Assembly (NCBI GenBank): GCA_029860345.1
Contig: JAOUBJ010000024.1
Span: 1-37,115, forward strand
Source of the DNA: Candidatus Zixiibacteriota bacterium
GTDB taxonomy: Bacteria > Zixibacteria > MSB-5A5 > GN15 > FEB-12
Reading direction: 5' to 3'
Length of the DNA: 37,115 nucleotides
The notes under the pieces were generated by a model that made no database searches, was not told where the DNA came from, and worked only from the letters and a program-made list of their open reading frames with translations. Shown piece by piece: positions 16,472-24,630 of this stretch; the stretch's first letter is position 1, and the number at the start of each line of letters is the position of its first letter. The position numbers and the translations under genes are program-made.

Positions 16472-17079
16472 TGAACATCTGCGGCGTGATACCGGCGGCC
16501 GGTCGTTCCGCCCGTATGAACAGAGGCAACAAGCTACTGCTTGACTTTGGCGGGCGTACCATAATAGAGCAGACGTTGCTGAACCTGGCCGAGTCTGACA
16601 TTGCATCAATACTGATAATAACCGGCTTTGAACATGACCGGCTACTGTCCGCGCTCAACTCACAGACCAGTGACCGCGTGAGTGTTGTGCACAACGAACA
16701 CTGGCCGGAAGGACGCGCCTCTTCCATAAGATGCGCCGTCCGGAATTCACCGCCTGACTCGGACGCTCTGCTTTTCTTGCCCGGTGATAAACCGACTATT
16801 GGATGTTCCTTGATTAACCGATCCATGGAGCTGTTCATTAAGAAACGTCCGGCCATACTTTATGTGCAGACGCCGGCCGGTCGTGGTCATCCCATTGTTT
16901 TTGATCGAACTCTCCACAGAGAATTGGCCTTACTTGAGGGCGATCTGGTTGGCAACGAGTTGATAGAAAAACATCGCAGTCGAACGGTCGAACTTGAGGA
17001 TGGTTCCGATCAATCCGACATCAACACCGACGCCGACTACCAACGGGCGCTAAAGCAAGTGACTGGGACCACGAGCTAA
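16471..17079 (+). CDS. mocA: MocA/YgfJ-family molybdenum cofactor cytidylyltransferase
   Basis: A 202-residue nucleotidyltransferase that attaches CMP to molybdopterin to make the MCD form used by xanthine-dehydrogenase-family enzymes. The GT-A-like fold signature is visible: IPAAGRSARMNRGNKLL at the N terminus, HNEHWPEGRASSIRCAV, and LLFLPGDKPTI in place of the usual GDQP metal-binding motif. RGHPIVFDR follows near residue 138. It overlaps the hydroxylase stop and the xdhC start (TAATG at both ends), showing tight translational coupling. In this context the TIGR03310-type accessory protein of selenium-dependent hydroxylases is the best match, judged from family knowledge. Confidence 0.88.
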   Translation: MNICGVIPAAGRSARMNRGNKLLLDFGGRTIIEQTLLNLAESDIASILIITGFEHDRLLSALNSQTSDRVSVVHNEHWPEGRASSIRCAVRNSPPDSDALLFLPGDKPTIGCSLINRSMELFIKKRPAILYVQTPAGRGHPIVFDRTLHRELALLEGDLVGNELIEKHRSRTVELEDGSDQSDINTDADYQRALKQVTGTTS

Positions 17080-17855
17080 TGGACGTCTTCGAAGCGATAG
17101 TCAGTCACCGTCGCAGCGGACGCCCCTTCGTTCTGGCCACGATCATCAAAACGCACGGTTCGTCGCCGCGTGCGGTTGGTGCCCGGATGCTGGTATTTGC
17201 CGATGGAACCATCACCGGAACTATCGGCGGAGGTCGGTTCGAGAAACTGGTTATCGACGATTGTCTGGCGATGCACGCCGGCGGGTCTGGAAATCTATTC
17301 AAGCGATATCGTTTCACACAGAACGGCGCCGATGCTATCGGCATGCAATGCGGCGGAGAGGCGGAATTGTTCATGGAGCTTTTCGATAGTCCCAATCGAC
17401 TGGTAGTTTTCGGCGCGGGTCATGTTGGACGCCAGATCGTGCAACTGGTGCAAGGTCTGGATTTCAGTGTAATGGTTGTCGATGATCGCATGAACCTGCT
17501 GGCTGATTTGGGGCCGGAGGTATCCACTGTTTTGACCGATGCCGGATATGAGAAAGACCTGCCGCCGGTTGATGAAAAGAGTTACGTTGTGGTGGTCAGC
17601 CGTTCACACCAGTGCGACCGGGCGATCCTGCTGCACGCGATTGACAAGAACTGCGCTTACATAGGCGTGATTGGTTCCAAAGCCAAAATAGCAAAACATC
17701 TCGATTATCTGAAGTCTCAGGGCGTTGGAGAGGATGCGCTAAAGCGCCTGTCTGCACCGATCGGGCTTGACATCAAGGCTGAAGGTCCGCGTGAGATAGC
17801 CATAGCTATCGTCGCCCAACTGGTCGCCGTCAAGAACAGAACGCAGATCGATTAG
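17079..17855 (+). CDS. xdhC: XdhC/CoxI-family molybdenum hydroxylase maturation factor
   Basis: A 258-residue protein. XdhC binds sulfurated molybdopterin and delivers it to the apo-hydroxylase. The N-terminal XdhC domain has THGSSPRAVGARM and GTIGGGRFEK, then MQCGGEAELF with the conserved cysteine. The C-terminal half is a Rossmann domain (VVFGAGHVGRQIV, then YIGVIGSKAK). Length and order are typical. It is translationally coupled to mocA. Here it may hand over a selenium-modified cofactor, an inference from the following yqeB. Confidence 0.92.
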   Translation: MDVFEAIVSHRRSGRPFVLATIIKTHGSSPRAVGARMLVFADGTITGTIGGGRFEKLVIDDCLAMHAGGSGNLFKRYRFTQNGADAIGMQCGGEAELFMELFDSPNRLVVFGAGHVGRQIVQLVQGLDFSVMVVDDRMNLLADLGPEVSTVLTDAGYEKDLPPVDEKSYVVVVSRSHQCDRAILLHAIDKNCAYIGVIGSKAKIAKHLDYLKSQGVGEDALKRLSAPIGLDIKAEGPREIAIAIVAQLVAVKNRTQID

Positions 17856-17914
17856 TTATCGCAATGAGCGTGTCGAGCAAGTTGTGTACGCGACCCGACG
17901 TTATTGAGTGGCAC

Positions 17915-18030
17915 CCTCAAAGCCGCTTTGGGGGTGACAGGCAAGCCTGTTTCTCGCGCTTCGCGCGCTGGCAACCTCACCCTGAGCGGAGTCTAAGGGT
18001 GTATTACTGCGCCGATCGCCGCCCCAAACG
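17915..18030. repeat. Dispersed repeats between xdhC and yqeB
   Basis: CTCGCGCTTCGCGCGCTGG (about 17953-17971) and the GAGCGGAGTC...AAGGGTG motif (17978-18002) belong to families seen elsewhere. GCCCCAAACGAGGTTTGAGGC near 18021 resembles the CCAAACAAGGTTTG unit of 28491-28786. They interrupt an otherwise tightly packed operon. Confidence 0.6.
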
Positions 18031-18068
18031 AGGTTTGAGGCAAGACCAAAAACACTCGGCTGTAAGAA

Positions 18069-18890
18069 ATGTCAATACAATCGCATAAGGTCAGCAAGCT
18101 GATTGTCGTCCGGGGCGCGGGTGAGATGGCCTCCGGCGTGATTCATCGGCTGCACACAGATGGCTGTAAGGTCTTAGCACTTGAACAGACCCGACCAACA
18201 TGCGTGCGGCGGGCCGTCTGCTTTGCCGAGGCTGTATTCGAGCGCGAGGTTGCCGTTGAGGCTGTGACAGCGCGGCTGGTAGAACCATCGGACCTCGACA
18301 TCGATTCGACGCAGGCGTTCGTTCCGCTGCTGATAGACCCCGCTGCCTCGGCGGTGCAGCGGCTGAATCCGGCTGTGTTGATTGATGCCCGCATGACCAA
18401 GCTTGAATCAGACTGCTCAACAGATATGGCTCCTTTGGTAATCGGGCTGGGTCCCGGATTCTATGCCGGGCGAAACTGTCATGCGGCTGTCGAAACCAAC
18501 CGTGGACCCGAGCTCGGACAGGTCATACTCAAAGGCGAAGCCCAACCATACACCGGACAGCCAGCTGAAGTTCAAGGGATTTCCCTCAAGCGTGTACTGC
18601 GTGCGCCGTGCGATGGAAAGCTGACGACTGTCGTCAACATCGGCGACTTGGTCAGCCCTGGTCGCAAGATTGGCCGCGTGGCGGACACGCCGATACAGGC
18701 CGAAATCGGCGGAGTTGTGCGCGGTTTATTGCGTGGCGGCACCACCATCTCTCAGGACCAGAAAGTGGGCGATATCGACCCGCGAGGAGACTCTAAACTC
18801 TGCTTTCGCATTTCAGATAAAGCCAGGGCAATAGCCGGGGGCGTCGTTGAGGCCCTGACCAGGCTCGATTCTCTGCGACCAAAAGCGTAG
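18069..18890 (+). CDS. yqeB: YqeB/EF2563-family selenium-dependent molybdenum hydroxylase maturation protein
   Basis: A 273-residue protein of the family that co-occurs with SelD and molybdenum hydroxylases in genomes using a labile selenium cofactor (genomic association from the literature; exact reaction unresolved). Visible features are a Rossmann-like start VVRGAGEMASGVIHRL, then RPTCVRRAVCFAEAVFE, VLIDARMTK, IGLGPGFYAGRNCHAAVET and a C-terminal biotinyl/barrel-like region APCDGKLTTVVNIGDLVSPG. It follows xdhC in the same direction after 213 bp of repeats, so it may share the operon or have its own promoter. Its presence is the main reason for calling the hydroxylase selenium dependent. 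Confidence 0.9.
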   Translation: MSIQSHKVSKLIVVRGAGEMASGVIHRLHTDGCKVLALEQTRPTCVRRAVCFAEAVFEREVAVEAVTARLVEPSDLDIDSTQAFVPLLIDPAASAVQRLNPAVLIDARMTKLESDCSTDMAPLVIGLGPGFYAGRNCHAAVETNRGPELGQVILKGEAQPYTGQPAEVQGISLKRVLRAPCDGKLTTVVNIGDLVSPGRKIGRVADTPIQAEIGGVVRGLLRGGTTISQDQKVGDIDPRGDSKLCFRISDKARAIAGGVVEALTRLDSLRPKA

Positions 18891-19122
18891 CGATCCTGCC
18901 CTGTTTTGTCGTCCGACCGCCTGTTTATCAGGCCGATATGCCCCATAAACAAAATCCGCTTGATATCCTCGGGCCGCCTGCCTAACTTAAGCGCCTGTCG
19001 GCGAGACTACGGTTGGTATCTACACTCGGCTTTGAAAGCAGGATACGACCGACCTCTCCGGACTGCGAAGACACAATTCGAGCAAACAGGAATGTGAAAC
19101 ATAAAACACGGAAGAGGCAGAT

Positions 19123-20082
19123 ATGCAGTTCTTTCAACCCAAGGACCCGGCTGAGTACGATTTCAAGGAAGTGCTTTACGAGAAGAAGGACTGGGTCGCC
19201 ACGATCACGATCAATCGCCCCAAGTATTACAACGCTTACAGCACACCTTGTCTGATGGAGCTAACCCAGGCCTTTACCGATGCAGCCTGGGATGACAAAG
19301 TGGGCGTGATCATCTACACCGGCGCCGGCGACAAATCGTTTTGCACCGGTGGTGATGTCAAAGAGTATGCATCGTACTATACGCAGCGGCCGCGCGACTA
19401 TTTCAAGTACATGGGTATTTTCGCCGGGTACATAGAGGCCATCCTGAAATGTGGCAAGCCGGTCATTTGTCGACTCAACGGCATGGCCGTCGGCGGCGGT
19501 AACGAATCGCACATGGCTTGCGACCTGTCGATCATGGCCGACGATACGTTTATCGGACAGATCGGCACCAATGTCGGTTCGGTCGCCTGCGGTGGCGCTA
19601 CTCAGTGGCTGCCGATTTTTGTCGGCGACCGCCGCGCCCGTGAGATTCTCTATCTCAATGAACGTATCAAGGCAGACAAGGCTCTTGACTGGGGCCTGGT
19701 GAACAAAGTCGTACCGCGCGAGAAACTCGATGAAGCCTGCCGAGAGATGGCTGAAAAGATGCTCAACAAATTCCCGGAGTGTATGCGCTACACCAAGAGT
19801 TCGGTCAACTATTGGAAGGAGCAGGTCTGGTTCCAAACTATCGGCCATGCTCGCGACTGGCTGACTTTGCACTTTTCATCGTGGGAACCGAACGAGGGGA
19901 TGGCCGCTTTTGTCGAAAAGCGCGCCTCCGACTACATGGGGCTGCGCCAGCGGGCCGCCGACGGTGGTTCCTCAGAGTTCAAGTATGGGCCTTACAAGCA
20001 CACCTGCCCCAAGTGCGGCGCAACGCAGCTTCCCGGGCTGCACAAGTTCTGCGGGATGTGCGGCGCGACCTTGGAGGGGTGA
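19123..20082 (+). CDS. Crotonase-superfamily hydratase/hydrolase with C-terminal zinc ribbon
   Basis: A 319-residue protein. The crotonase core has oxyanion-hole segments SFCTGGDVKEY (73-83) and MAVGGGNESHMACD (121-134). The segment GQIGTNVGSVACGGATQWLP resembles the MenB/BadI and Oah (6-oxocyclohexenecarboxyl-CoA hydrolase) branches, but the MenB-type Asp after GS is Ala155. Residues 295-313 form a zinc ribbon with two CxxC pairs (C295, C298, C310, C313), unusual for crotonases. It heads a cluster with an SDR, thiolase and Dch-like hydratase, pointing to CoA-ester degradation. GAAGAGG precedes the ATG. The exact substrate is not assignable; the preceding 232 bp hold no clear gene or promoter. 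Confidence 0.82.
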   Translation: MQFFQPKDPAEYDFKEVLYEKKDWVATITINRPKYYNAYSTPCLMELTQAFTDAAWDDKVGVIIYTGAGDKSFCTGGDVKEYASYYTQRPRDYFKYMGIFAGYIEAILKCGKPVICRLNGMAVGGGNESHMACDLSIMADDTFIGQIGTNVGSVACGGATQWLPIFVGDRRAREILYLNERIKADKALDWGLVNKVVPREKLDEACREMAEKMLNKFPECMRYTKSSVNYWKEQVWFQTIGHARDWLTLHFSSWEPNEGMAAFVEKRASDYMGLRQRAADGGSSEFKYGPYKHTCPKCGATQLPGLHKFCGMCGATLEG

Positions 20083-20088
20083 GGGATA

Positions 20089-20241
20089 AATCCCTTTTTC
20101 GGCCTACGGCCGGTCGGTGAAACAGGCACGCGAAGCGCGAACAACCCGGCTTGGCCGGGTCACCCTGAGCGGAGTCGAAGGGTGAGCGCAGTCGAAGCAT
20201 GGGCAGACGAGGACGGCCACAAGTGGCATCCACTTGCCGCC
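20089..20241. repeat. Dispersed repeat cluster including an inverted piece of the long repeat
   Basis: 20089-20115 is the AAATC-C-TTTTTCG palindrome family. 20161-20184 is CACCCTGAGCGGAGTC with GAAGGGTG. 20201-20241 matches the reverse complement of the head of the long repeat at 3571. They separate the first crotonase from the SDR. Confidence 0.7.
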
Positions 20242-20274
20242 CACAAGACATAAAATGAATTAGGAGAATACTAA

Positions 20275-21021
20275 ATGTTTGATCTTACTGGAAAAGCCGC
20301 CATCGTCACCGGCTCGTCGATGGGTATCGGTTCAGCGGCCGCCCTCTACCTTGCCCAGTGCGGCGCCGATGTAGCCGTGAACTACCGCAAACACGACGCC
20401 GAGGCCAATGCACTGGCCGATGAAATCAAAAATCTCGGTCGCAAGTCGCTGGCCATCAAGTGTGATGTGACCAACCACGACGACGTGGCCAAAATGGTAG
20501 AAACAGTGGTCGCTGAATTCGGCAAGCTCGACATTCTGGTTAACAATGCAGGGGTCAACTGGGACGGCGTCATCTGGAAAATGACCGAGGAAATGTGGGA
20601 CACAGTACTCGACACCGATCTAAAAGGCTACTTCAGTTTTATTCGGGCGGTGGCGCCGCATTTCCGCAGCCAGAAGTCGGGTAAGATCGTAAACGTTACT
20701 TCGATCAATGGTCTGCGCGGCAAGTTCGGACAGGCCAACTACTCGGCGGCCAAGGCGGGCATTATCGGCCTGACCAAGGCGGTAGCCAAAGAATTGGGCA
20801 GAGCCTCGATCAATGTCAACGCCGTCGCCCCCGGCATGATCCTGACCGATATGATGGCCCAGCTAACAGACGAAGTGAAGCAGACGGCTATCGATGAAAC
20901 GGTACTGGCCCGCCTCGGCACACCCGAAGAGTGCGCCTCGGTGATTGCGTTCTTGTGCTCCGAGGAGTCGCGCCACATCACCGGCGAAGTTATCAAGATC
21001 GACGGCGGCCAGTATATTTGA
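20275..21021 (+). CDS. SDR-family 3-oxoacyl reductase (FabG/PhaB-like)
   Basis: A 248-residue NAD(P)H-dependent short-chain dehydrogenase. Cofactor motif TGSSMGIGSA near residue 12, NNAG (NAGVNWDG), catalytic Ser in VTSINGLRG, and YSAAKAG carrying the Tyr-x-x-x-Lys pair. Length and the C-terminal GEVIKIDGGQYI are typical of FabG. AGGAG lies eight bases before the ATG. Between a crotonase and a thiolase it probably interconverts 3-hydroxyacyl-CoA and 3-ketoacyl-CoA rather than serving fatty-acid synthesis; that role is inferred from context. Confidence 0.9.
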   Translation: MFDLTGKAAIVTGSSMGIGSAAALYLAQCGADVAVNYRKHDAEANALADEIKNLGRKSLAIKCDVTNHDDVAKMVETVVAEFGKLDILVNNAGVNWDGVIWKMTEEMWDTVLDTDLKGYFSFIRAVAPHFRSQKSGKIVNVTSINGLRGKFGQANYSAAKAGIIGLTKAVAKELGRASINVNAVAPGMILTDMMAQLTDEVKQTAIDETVLARLGTPEECASVIAFLCSEESRHITGEVIKIDGGQYI

Positions 21022-21050
21022 CCAAGCAATTTGAACGGAAGGAATCATAG

Positions 21051-22238
21051 ATGGATCTCAAAGATGTAGTGTGTATATCAGCCTGTCGGACACCGATGGG
21101 ACGTTTCGGTGGAACTCTGAAGAGCATGGCCTCGTTCGACATCGGCGCCGTAGCTATCGCCCAGGCGGTCAAGCGAGCCGGTCTGCAACCTGATGACATC
21201 AACGAAGTCATCCTGGGCAGTTGTCGTCAGGCCGGTAACGGCCCCAACCCGTCGCGCACGGCGGCTGTGCGGGGAGGTATCCCTGAATCAGTGTCGACAC
21301 AGACGATCAACATGGCCTGTCCGTCGGGCATGAAAGCCATCCAACTGGCCAGCCAGTCGATCCGGTTGGGTGATTCGGAGACGGTGCTGATCGGTGGATT
21401 CGACTCGATGTCGACTATCCCCTACCTGCTCAAAGGCACCCGATGGACCGGTTTCAAAATGGGTGACAAGAAACTCGAAGACGGCTGGTCTGACTCGGTC
21501 GATCCGCTGATCGGTCAAGGGATGGGTGCTACCGCTGAGAACTTAGTCGACAAGTATGAGATACCTCGCGCCGACCAGGATCAGTTTGCCTTCGAATCGC
21601 ACCAAAAGGCTGTGAAGGCTATCGACGACGGACGCTTCGACGAGGAAACCATCCCGGTCGAAGTCAAGTCGCGCAAGGAGACGATCACGTTCGACAAAGA
21701 TGAAACGCCACGCCGCGATACGACCGTGGAGAAGCTGGCCAAACTGCCGGCTGTCTTCCGCAAAGAAGGCGGATCGGTCACCGCCGGTAACGCCTGCGGC
21801 ATGTCGGACGGCGCTTGCGCGCTGGTCTTTACATCGCGCGAGAAAGCCAACGCCCTCGGTGCAAAAGTTCTGTTTTCGATCACCGCCTACTCGGCCGTTG
21901 CGACCGCGCCATCGACGATGGGTGAAGGTCCGGGGATAGCTATCCCCGCCGTGCTCGAACGAGCCGGGATGTCACTAGCCGATGCCGACCTGATCGAAGT
22001 CAACGAAGCTTTCGCCGTTCAGATATTGTCGAATGAAAAAGTGCTCAAGTGGGACCGCAGCAAACTTAACGTACACGGCGGCGCTATCGCGCTCGGTCAT
22101 CCGACCGGGATTTCCGGTGCGCGCATTATCGTGACGCTTTACCACGCGCTCAAGCAGCACGACGGCACAGTCGGTCTGGCATCGATCTGCGGCGGCGGCG
22201 GCGTGTCGATGGCCATGTTGATAAACCGGGAGGCGTAG
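21051..22238 (+). CDS. Acetyl-CoA C-acyltransferase (thiolase)
   Basis: A 395-residue thiolase that cleaves 3-ketoacyl-CoA (or condenses acyl-CoAs). The nucleophile Cys is in INMACPSGMKA, and the remaining active-site motifs are VNEAFAV, GGAIALGHPTG and ASICGGGGVSMA. The start has RACRTPMGRF-type sequence (ISACRTPMGRF) and GGAAGGA upstream. It follows the SDR by 29 bp and its stop abuts the ATG of the next crotonase, indicating one operon. Full length with all four catalytic elements. Confidence 0.94.
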   Translation: MDLKDVVCISACRTPMGRFGGTLKSMASFDIGAVAIAQAVKRAGLQPDDINEVILGSCRQAGNGPNPSRTAAVRGGIPESVSTQTINMACPSGMKAIQLASQSIRLGDSETVLIGGFDSMSTIPYLLKGTRWTGFKMGDKKLEDGWSDSVDPLIGQGMGATAENLVDKYEIPRADQDQFAFESHQKAVKAIDDGRFDEETIPVEVKSRKETITFDKDETPRRDTTVEKLAKLPAVFRKEGGSVTAGNACGMSDGACALVFTSREKANALGAKVLFSITAYSAVATAPSTMGEGPGIAIPAVLERAGMSLADADLIEVNEAFAVQILSNEKVLKWDRSKLNVHGGAIALGHPTGISGARIIVTLYHALKQHDGTVGLASICGGGGVSMAMLINREA

Positions 22239-23009
22239 ATGCCCGCGTTCGCAAACATAACTTTCGAGACGACCAATAGAGTCGCTTACATCACACTGCG
22301 GCGTGAAGAGTTGAACGTCCTCAACATCGCCATGATGGAGGAGATCAACTCGGCTCTTGAGTCACTCACCGGCGGCAACGATCTCAAAGCGCTGGTGTTC
22401 AAAGCGGACGGCAAGGCGTTCTCCGCCGGTGTCGACGTATCCGAACACACCGCGGAGTTGGTCGACAAAATGATCAACACTTTCCACATGATGTTCAGGC
22501 TCTTGGACGGCATGCAGTGTCCGACTATCGCCTTCGTGCAGGGCGCGGCGCTGGGCGGCGGCTGTGAGTTGGCCTGTTTCTGCGACATGGTGATTGCGGC
22601 GGCGGGCGTCAAGTTCGGCCAGCCGGAAATCAAAGTCGGTGTCTTCCCACCGGTGGCGGCGGCCTCGTTCCCACGGAGCGCGCATCTCAAACAGGTGTAC
22701 GAACTCTTGTTAACCGGTGATGTTATCAAAGCCGAACAGGCGCAGGAGATCGGCTTGGTTAATCGCGTTCTGCCGCGTGAAAACTTCGCATCCGACTGCG
22801 AAGCCTGGCTGGCACGATTGACTGTCAACTCGGCGGCTATCCTACGATTGACTAAGAAGGCCGTGCGTAGTGGTCTCGGCAAATCATTCAAGGATGCCTT
22901 GTCCTCGGCTGAACAGATTTACCTGCGGGAGATGATGTCCACCAAGGACGCGCACGAGGGCCTGACTGCTTTCATGGAGAAGCGCTCACCCAAGTGGGAT
23001 GATGGGTAA
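22239..23009 (+). CDS. Enoyl-CoA hydratase, similar to dienoyl-CoA hydratase (Dch type)
   Basis: A 256-residue crotonase. Oxyanion segments are AFSAGVDVSEH and AALGGGCELACFCD; GQPEIKVGVFPPVAA follows. The LNVLNIAMM opening and the FSAGVDVxxH and VGVFPPVAA blocks are reminiscent of cyclohexa-1,5-diene-1-carbonyl-CoA hydratase of anaerobic benzoyl-CoA degradation (comparison from memory, not a search). Its ATG directly follows the thiolase stop and AGGCG precedes it. No benzoyl-CoA reductase genes are in the window, so aromatic degradation is only a hypothesis; ordinary beta-oxidation is the alternative. Confidence 0.85.
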   Translation: MPAFANITFETTNRVAYITLRREELNVLNIAMMEEINSALESLTGGNDLKALVFKADGKAFSAGVDVSEHTAELVDKMINTFHMMFRLLDGMQCPTIAFVQGAALGGGCELACFCDMVIAAAGVKFGQPEIKVGVFPPVAAASFPRSAHLKQVYELLLTGDVIKAEQAQEIGLVNRVLPRENFASDCEAWLARLTVNSAAILRLTKKAVRSGLGKSFKDALSSAEQIYLREMMSTKDAHEGLTAFMEKRSPKWDDG

Positions 23010-23044
23010 GGGGGTAATACACCAAACCTATAGGCGTCACAGCA

Positions 23045-23536
23045 ATGACCGAGTCTGGCAAACTATGGAAGACGATAGAGCGCGAACTCCTTAGTGCTCA
23101 GGATATTGAAACGATTGTGCTCAAAAGCCATCTGCTGGTTGAGTCTCAGATCAATGCTGCGCTGGAATTTCTCATAGGCCTGGGAATTGAGAAGGCTCGA
23201 CTTTCATTCGTCCAGAAACTAGAGATTCTGATATGTATCTGGCCTGACTTGAAGCGGACCCGGTCGTCTACGGAAGCGCGTAGCCTCTACAGTGAATGGA
23301 AAGAGCTTAACGGAATCAGGAACAAGATAGCACACCAGTTGTCCACCGGAGGATTGCGAAAACTTCTCATAGATTGGGTGACGGGATCACTTGGTTACAG
23401 ACTTAAGACCATTAACCGCACTGCTGTGCTCAAGCGAAACTTCGTCAAAGCCGTAGTATTCCAACTCGGCTCCTTTTCTGGTTACAGTTATGTCCGCAAA
23501 GACCTCGCCAAATCCCTTACACCACCTAAAGCATAG
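23045..23536 (+). CDS. Lone HEPN-like protein with RNxxxH-type motif
   Basis: A 163-residue all-helical protein with no recognised named family. The segment ELNGIRNKIAHQLS (R92 to H97) is the R-x4-H signature of HEPN domains, many of which are ribonucleases of toxin-antitoxin or defence systems. The N-terminal helices (HLLVESQINAALEFLIGLGI) fit the HEPN/apea-type bundle. No MNT-type nucleotidyltransferase antitoxin is adjacent, so a standard HEPN-MNT pair is not present. The base composition looks more AT-rich than the upstream operon, suggesting acquisition. The ribosome-binding site is poor. Confidence 0.6.
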   Translation: MTESGKLWKTIERELLSAQDIETIVLKSHLLVESQINAALEFLIGLGIEKARLSFVQKLEILICIWPDLKRTRSSTEARSLYSEWKELNGIRNKIAHQLSTGGLRKLLIDWVTGSLGYRLKTINRTAVLKRNFVKAVVFQLGSFSGYSYVRKDLAKSLTPPKA

Positions 23537-23558
23537 CGACAGGTGGGTTCCTCAATAA

Positions 23559-23606
23559 CGAGATTGCCGCGTCGTTCCGCACTGCGCGGAACTCCTCGCA
23601 ATGACG
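23559..23606. repeat. GAGATTGCCGCGTCG...CTCGCAATGAC dispersed repeat
   Basis: An interrupted inverted repeat of the type seen at 28026-28074 and, inverted, near 26823-26858. The loop is itself palindromic (TTCCGC...GCGGAA). Apart from this and the operator-like repeat, 23537-23764 is empty. Confidence 0.7.
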
Positions 23607-23714
23607 TGGTCATGGTCACCCCCTAACACTTTCCCAATCCACAACTTAGAGGAATAGCTACTCGTTGGCAACTAACCCAAAACAAAATCCTGCGGTCGCC
23701 TGGGAACTTATCGT

Positions 23715-23743
23715 ATATTATGGGTGTTGTCGATCCATAATAT
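23715..23743. promoter_or_regulatory. Perfect 9-bp inverted repeat upstream of the methyltransferase (operator or leader hairpin)
   Basis: ATATTATGG (23715-23723) and CCATAATAT (23735-23743) are exact reverse complements with an 11-bp spacer. It lies 21 bp before the start codon and just upstream of TGGAGG. Unlike the GC-rich dispersed repeats it is AT-rich and seen once, so a regulator-binding site is plausible. Confidence 0.5.
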
Positions 23744-23764
23744 CCATGACTGGAGGATTTGATT

Positions 23765-24553
23765 ATGTCAAGAGTGCTCGCATTTCTCTACAGCATGATT
23801 TGTTATATGCTGTTCCTGGGGACATTCCTGTATGCCGTCGGGTTTGTCGGCAACCTGTTTGTGCCCAAATCGATCGATAGCGGACCGTCGACCGGACTGG
23901 GCTTGGCCCTGTTGATCAACGCTCTTTTGTTGGCAGCGTTTGCTATCCAACACACTATAATGGCGCGGCCCGGGTTCAAGAAACTGTGGACCAAGATCGT
24001 CCCCAAGTCAGTCGAGCGAAGCACCTTCGTTCTGTTCACCAACTGCATCCTGATACTGATGTATTGGCAGTGGCGTCCGATGTCTGCCGATATCTGGGTG
24101 GTTGAAAGCTTGGTGGGCAAAGTGGCCTTGACGGCTTTGTTTGGAGTGGGTTGGCTCATTGTTCTTTTGTCGACTTTCATGATCAACCATTTCGATCTTT
24201 TCGGACTACGTCAGACCTGGCTGCCTCTGATTGGTAAGCCCCTTACGCCGCCGCATTTTCAAACCACCGGTTTCTACAAAATCGTCCGTCATCCTATCAT
24301 GTTTGGCTTTGTGGTTGCTTTTTGGGCCACGCCTCACATGACGCTGGGACATCTGTTTTTCTCTATCATGACCACCGGTTACATTCTGGTAGGTATATGG
24401 TTTGAGGAAAGGGATCTGATTGCCGATCTCGGCGAGAACTATCTGAAGTATCGCAGAGAGGTTTCAAAGCTGATCCCCTGGTTTCCGAAGAAGTCGGCTG
24501 AGGCGAAAGTCACGGTGGGGGATTCGGTTCGCGAACAGCCGGACGCGACCTAA
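23765..24553 (+). CDS. mddA: MddA-like methanethiol S-methyltransferase (NnrU/isoprenylcysteine methyltransferase superfamily)
   Basis: A 262-residue inner-membrane protein with about five hydrophobic helices (LYSMICYMLFLGTFLYAV, LGLALLINALLLAAFAI, and others). The C-terminal half carries the membrane methyltransferase pattern GFYKIVRHPIMFGF, then FEERDLIADLGENYLKYR, which binds S-adenosylmethionine. The FLYAVGFVGNLFVPKSID start is like MddA proteins that convert methanethiol to dimethyl sulfide (recognised from memory). The ATG at 23765 has TGGAGG nine bases upstream. Another member of this superfamily remains possible. It faces a convergent histidine kinase with a shared terminator-like hairpin between. 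Confidence 0.7.
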   Translation: MSRVLAFLYSMICYMLFLGTFLYAVGFVGNLFVPKSIDSGPSTGLGLALLINALLLAAFAIQHTIMARPGFKKLWTKIVPKSVERSTFVLFTNCILILMYWQWRPMSADIWVVESLVGKVALTALFGVGWLIVLLSTFMINHFDLFGLRQTWLPLIGKPLTPPHFQTTGFYKIVRHPIMFGFVVAFWATPHMTLGHLFFSIMTTGYILVGIWFEERDLIADLGENYLKYRREVSKLIPWFPKKSAEAKVTVGDSVREQPDAT

Positions 24554-24575
24554 TAGCCGGAAGAATAACAACGAT

Positions 24576-24599
24576 AGTGGGTCCGAAGACGGACCCACT
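24576..24599. terminator. Bidirectional hairpin between convergent genes
   Basis: AGTGGGTCCG (24576-24585) and CGGACCCACT (24590-24599) form a perfect 10-bp stem with an AAGA loop, followed by CTACTTTTG on the plus strand. It is a member of the GGGTCCG repeat family placed exactly between two converging genes. Confidence 0.6.
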
Positions 24600-24630
24600 C
24601 TACTTTTGCCTGGATTACACCCTAAAAAAA

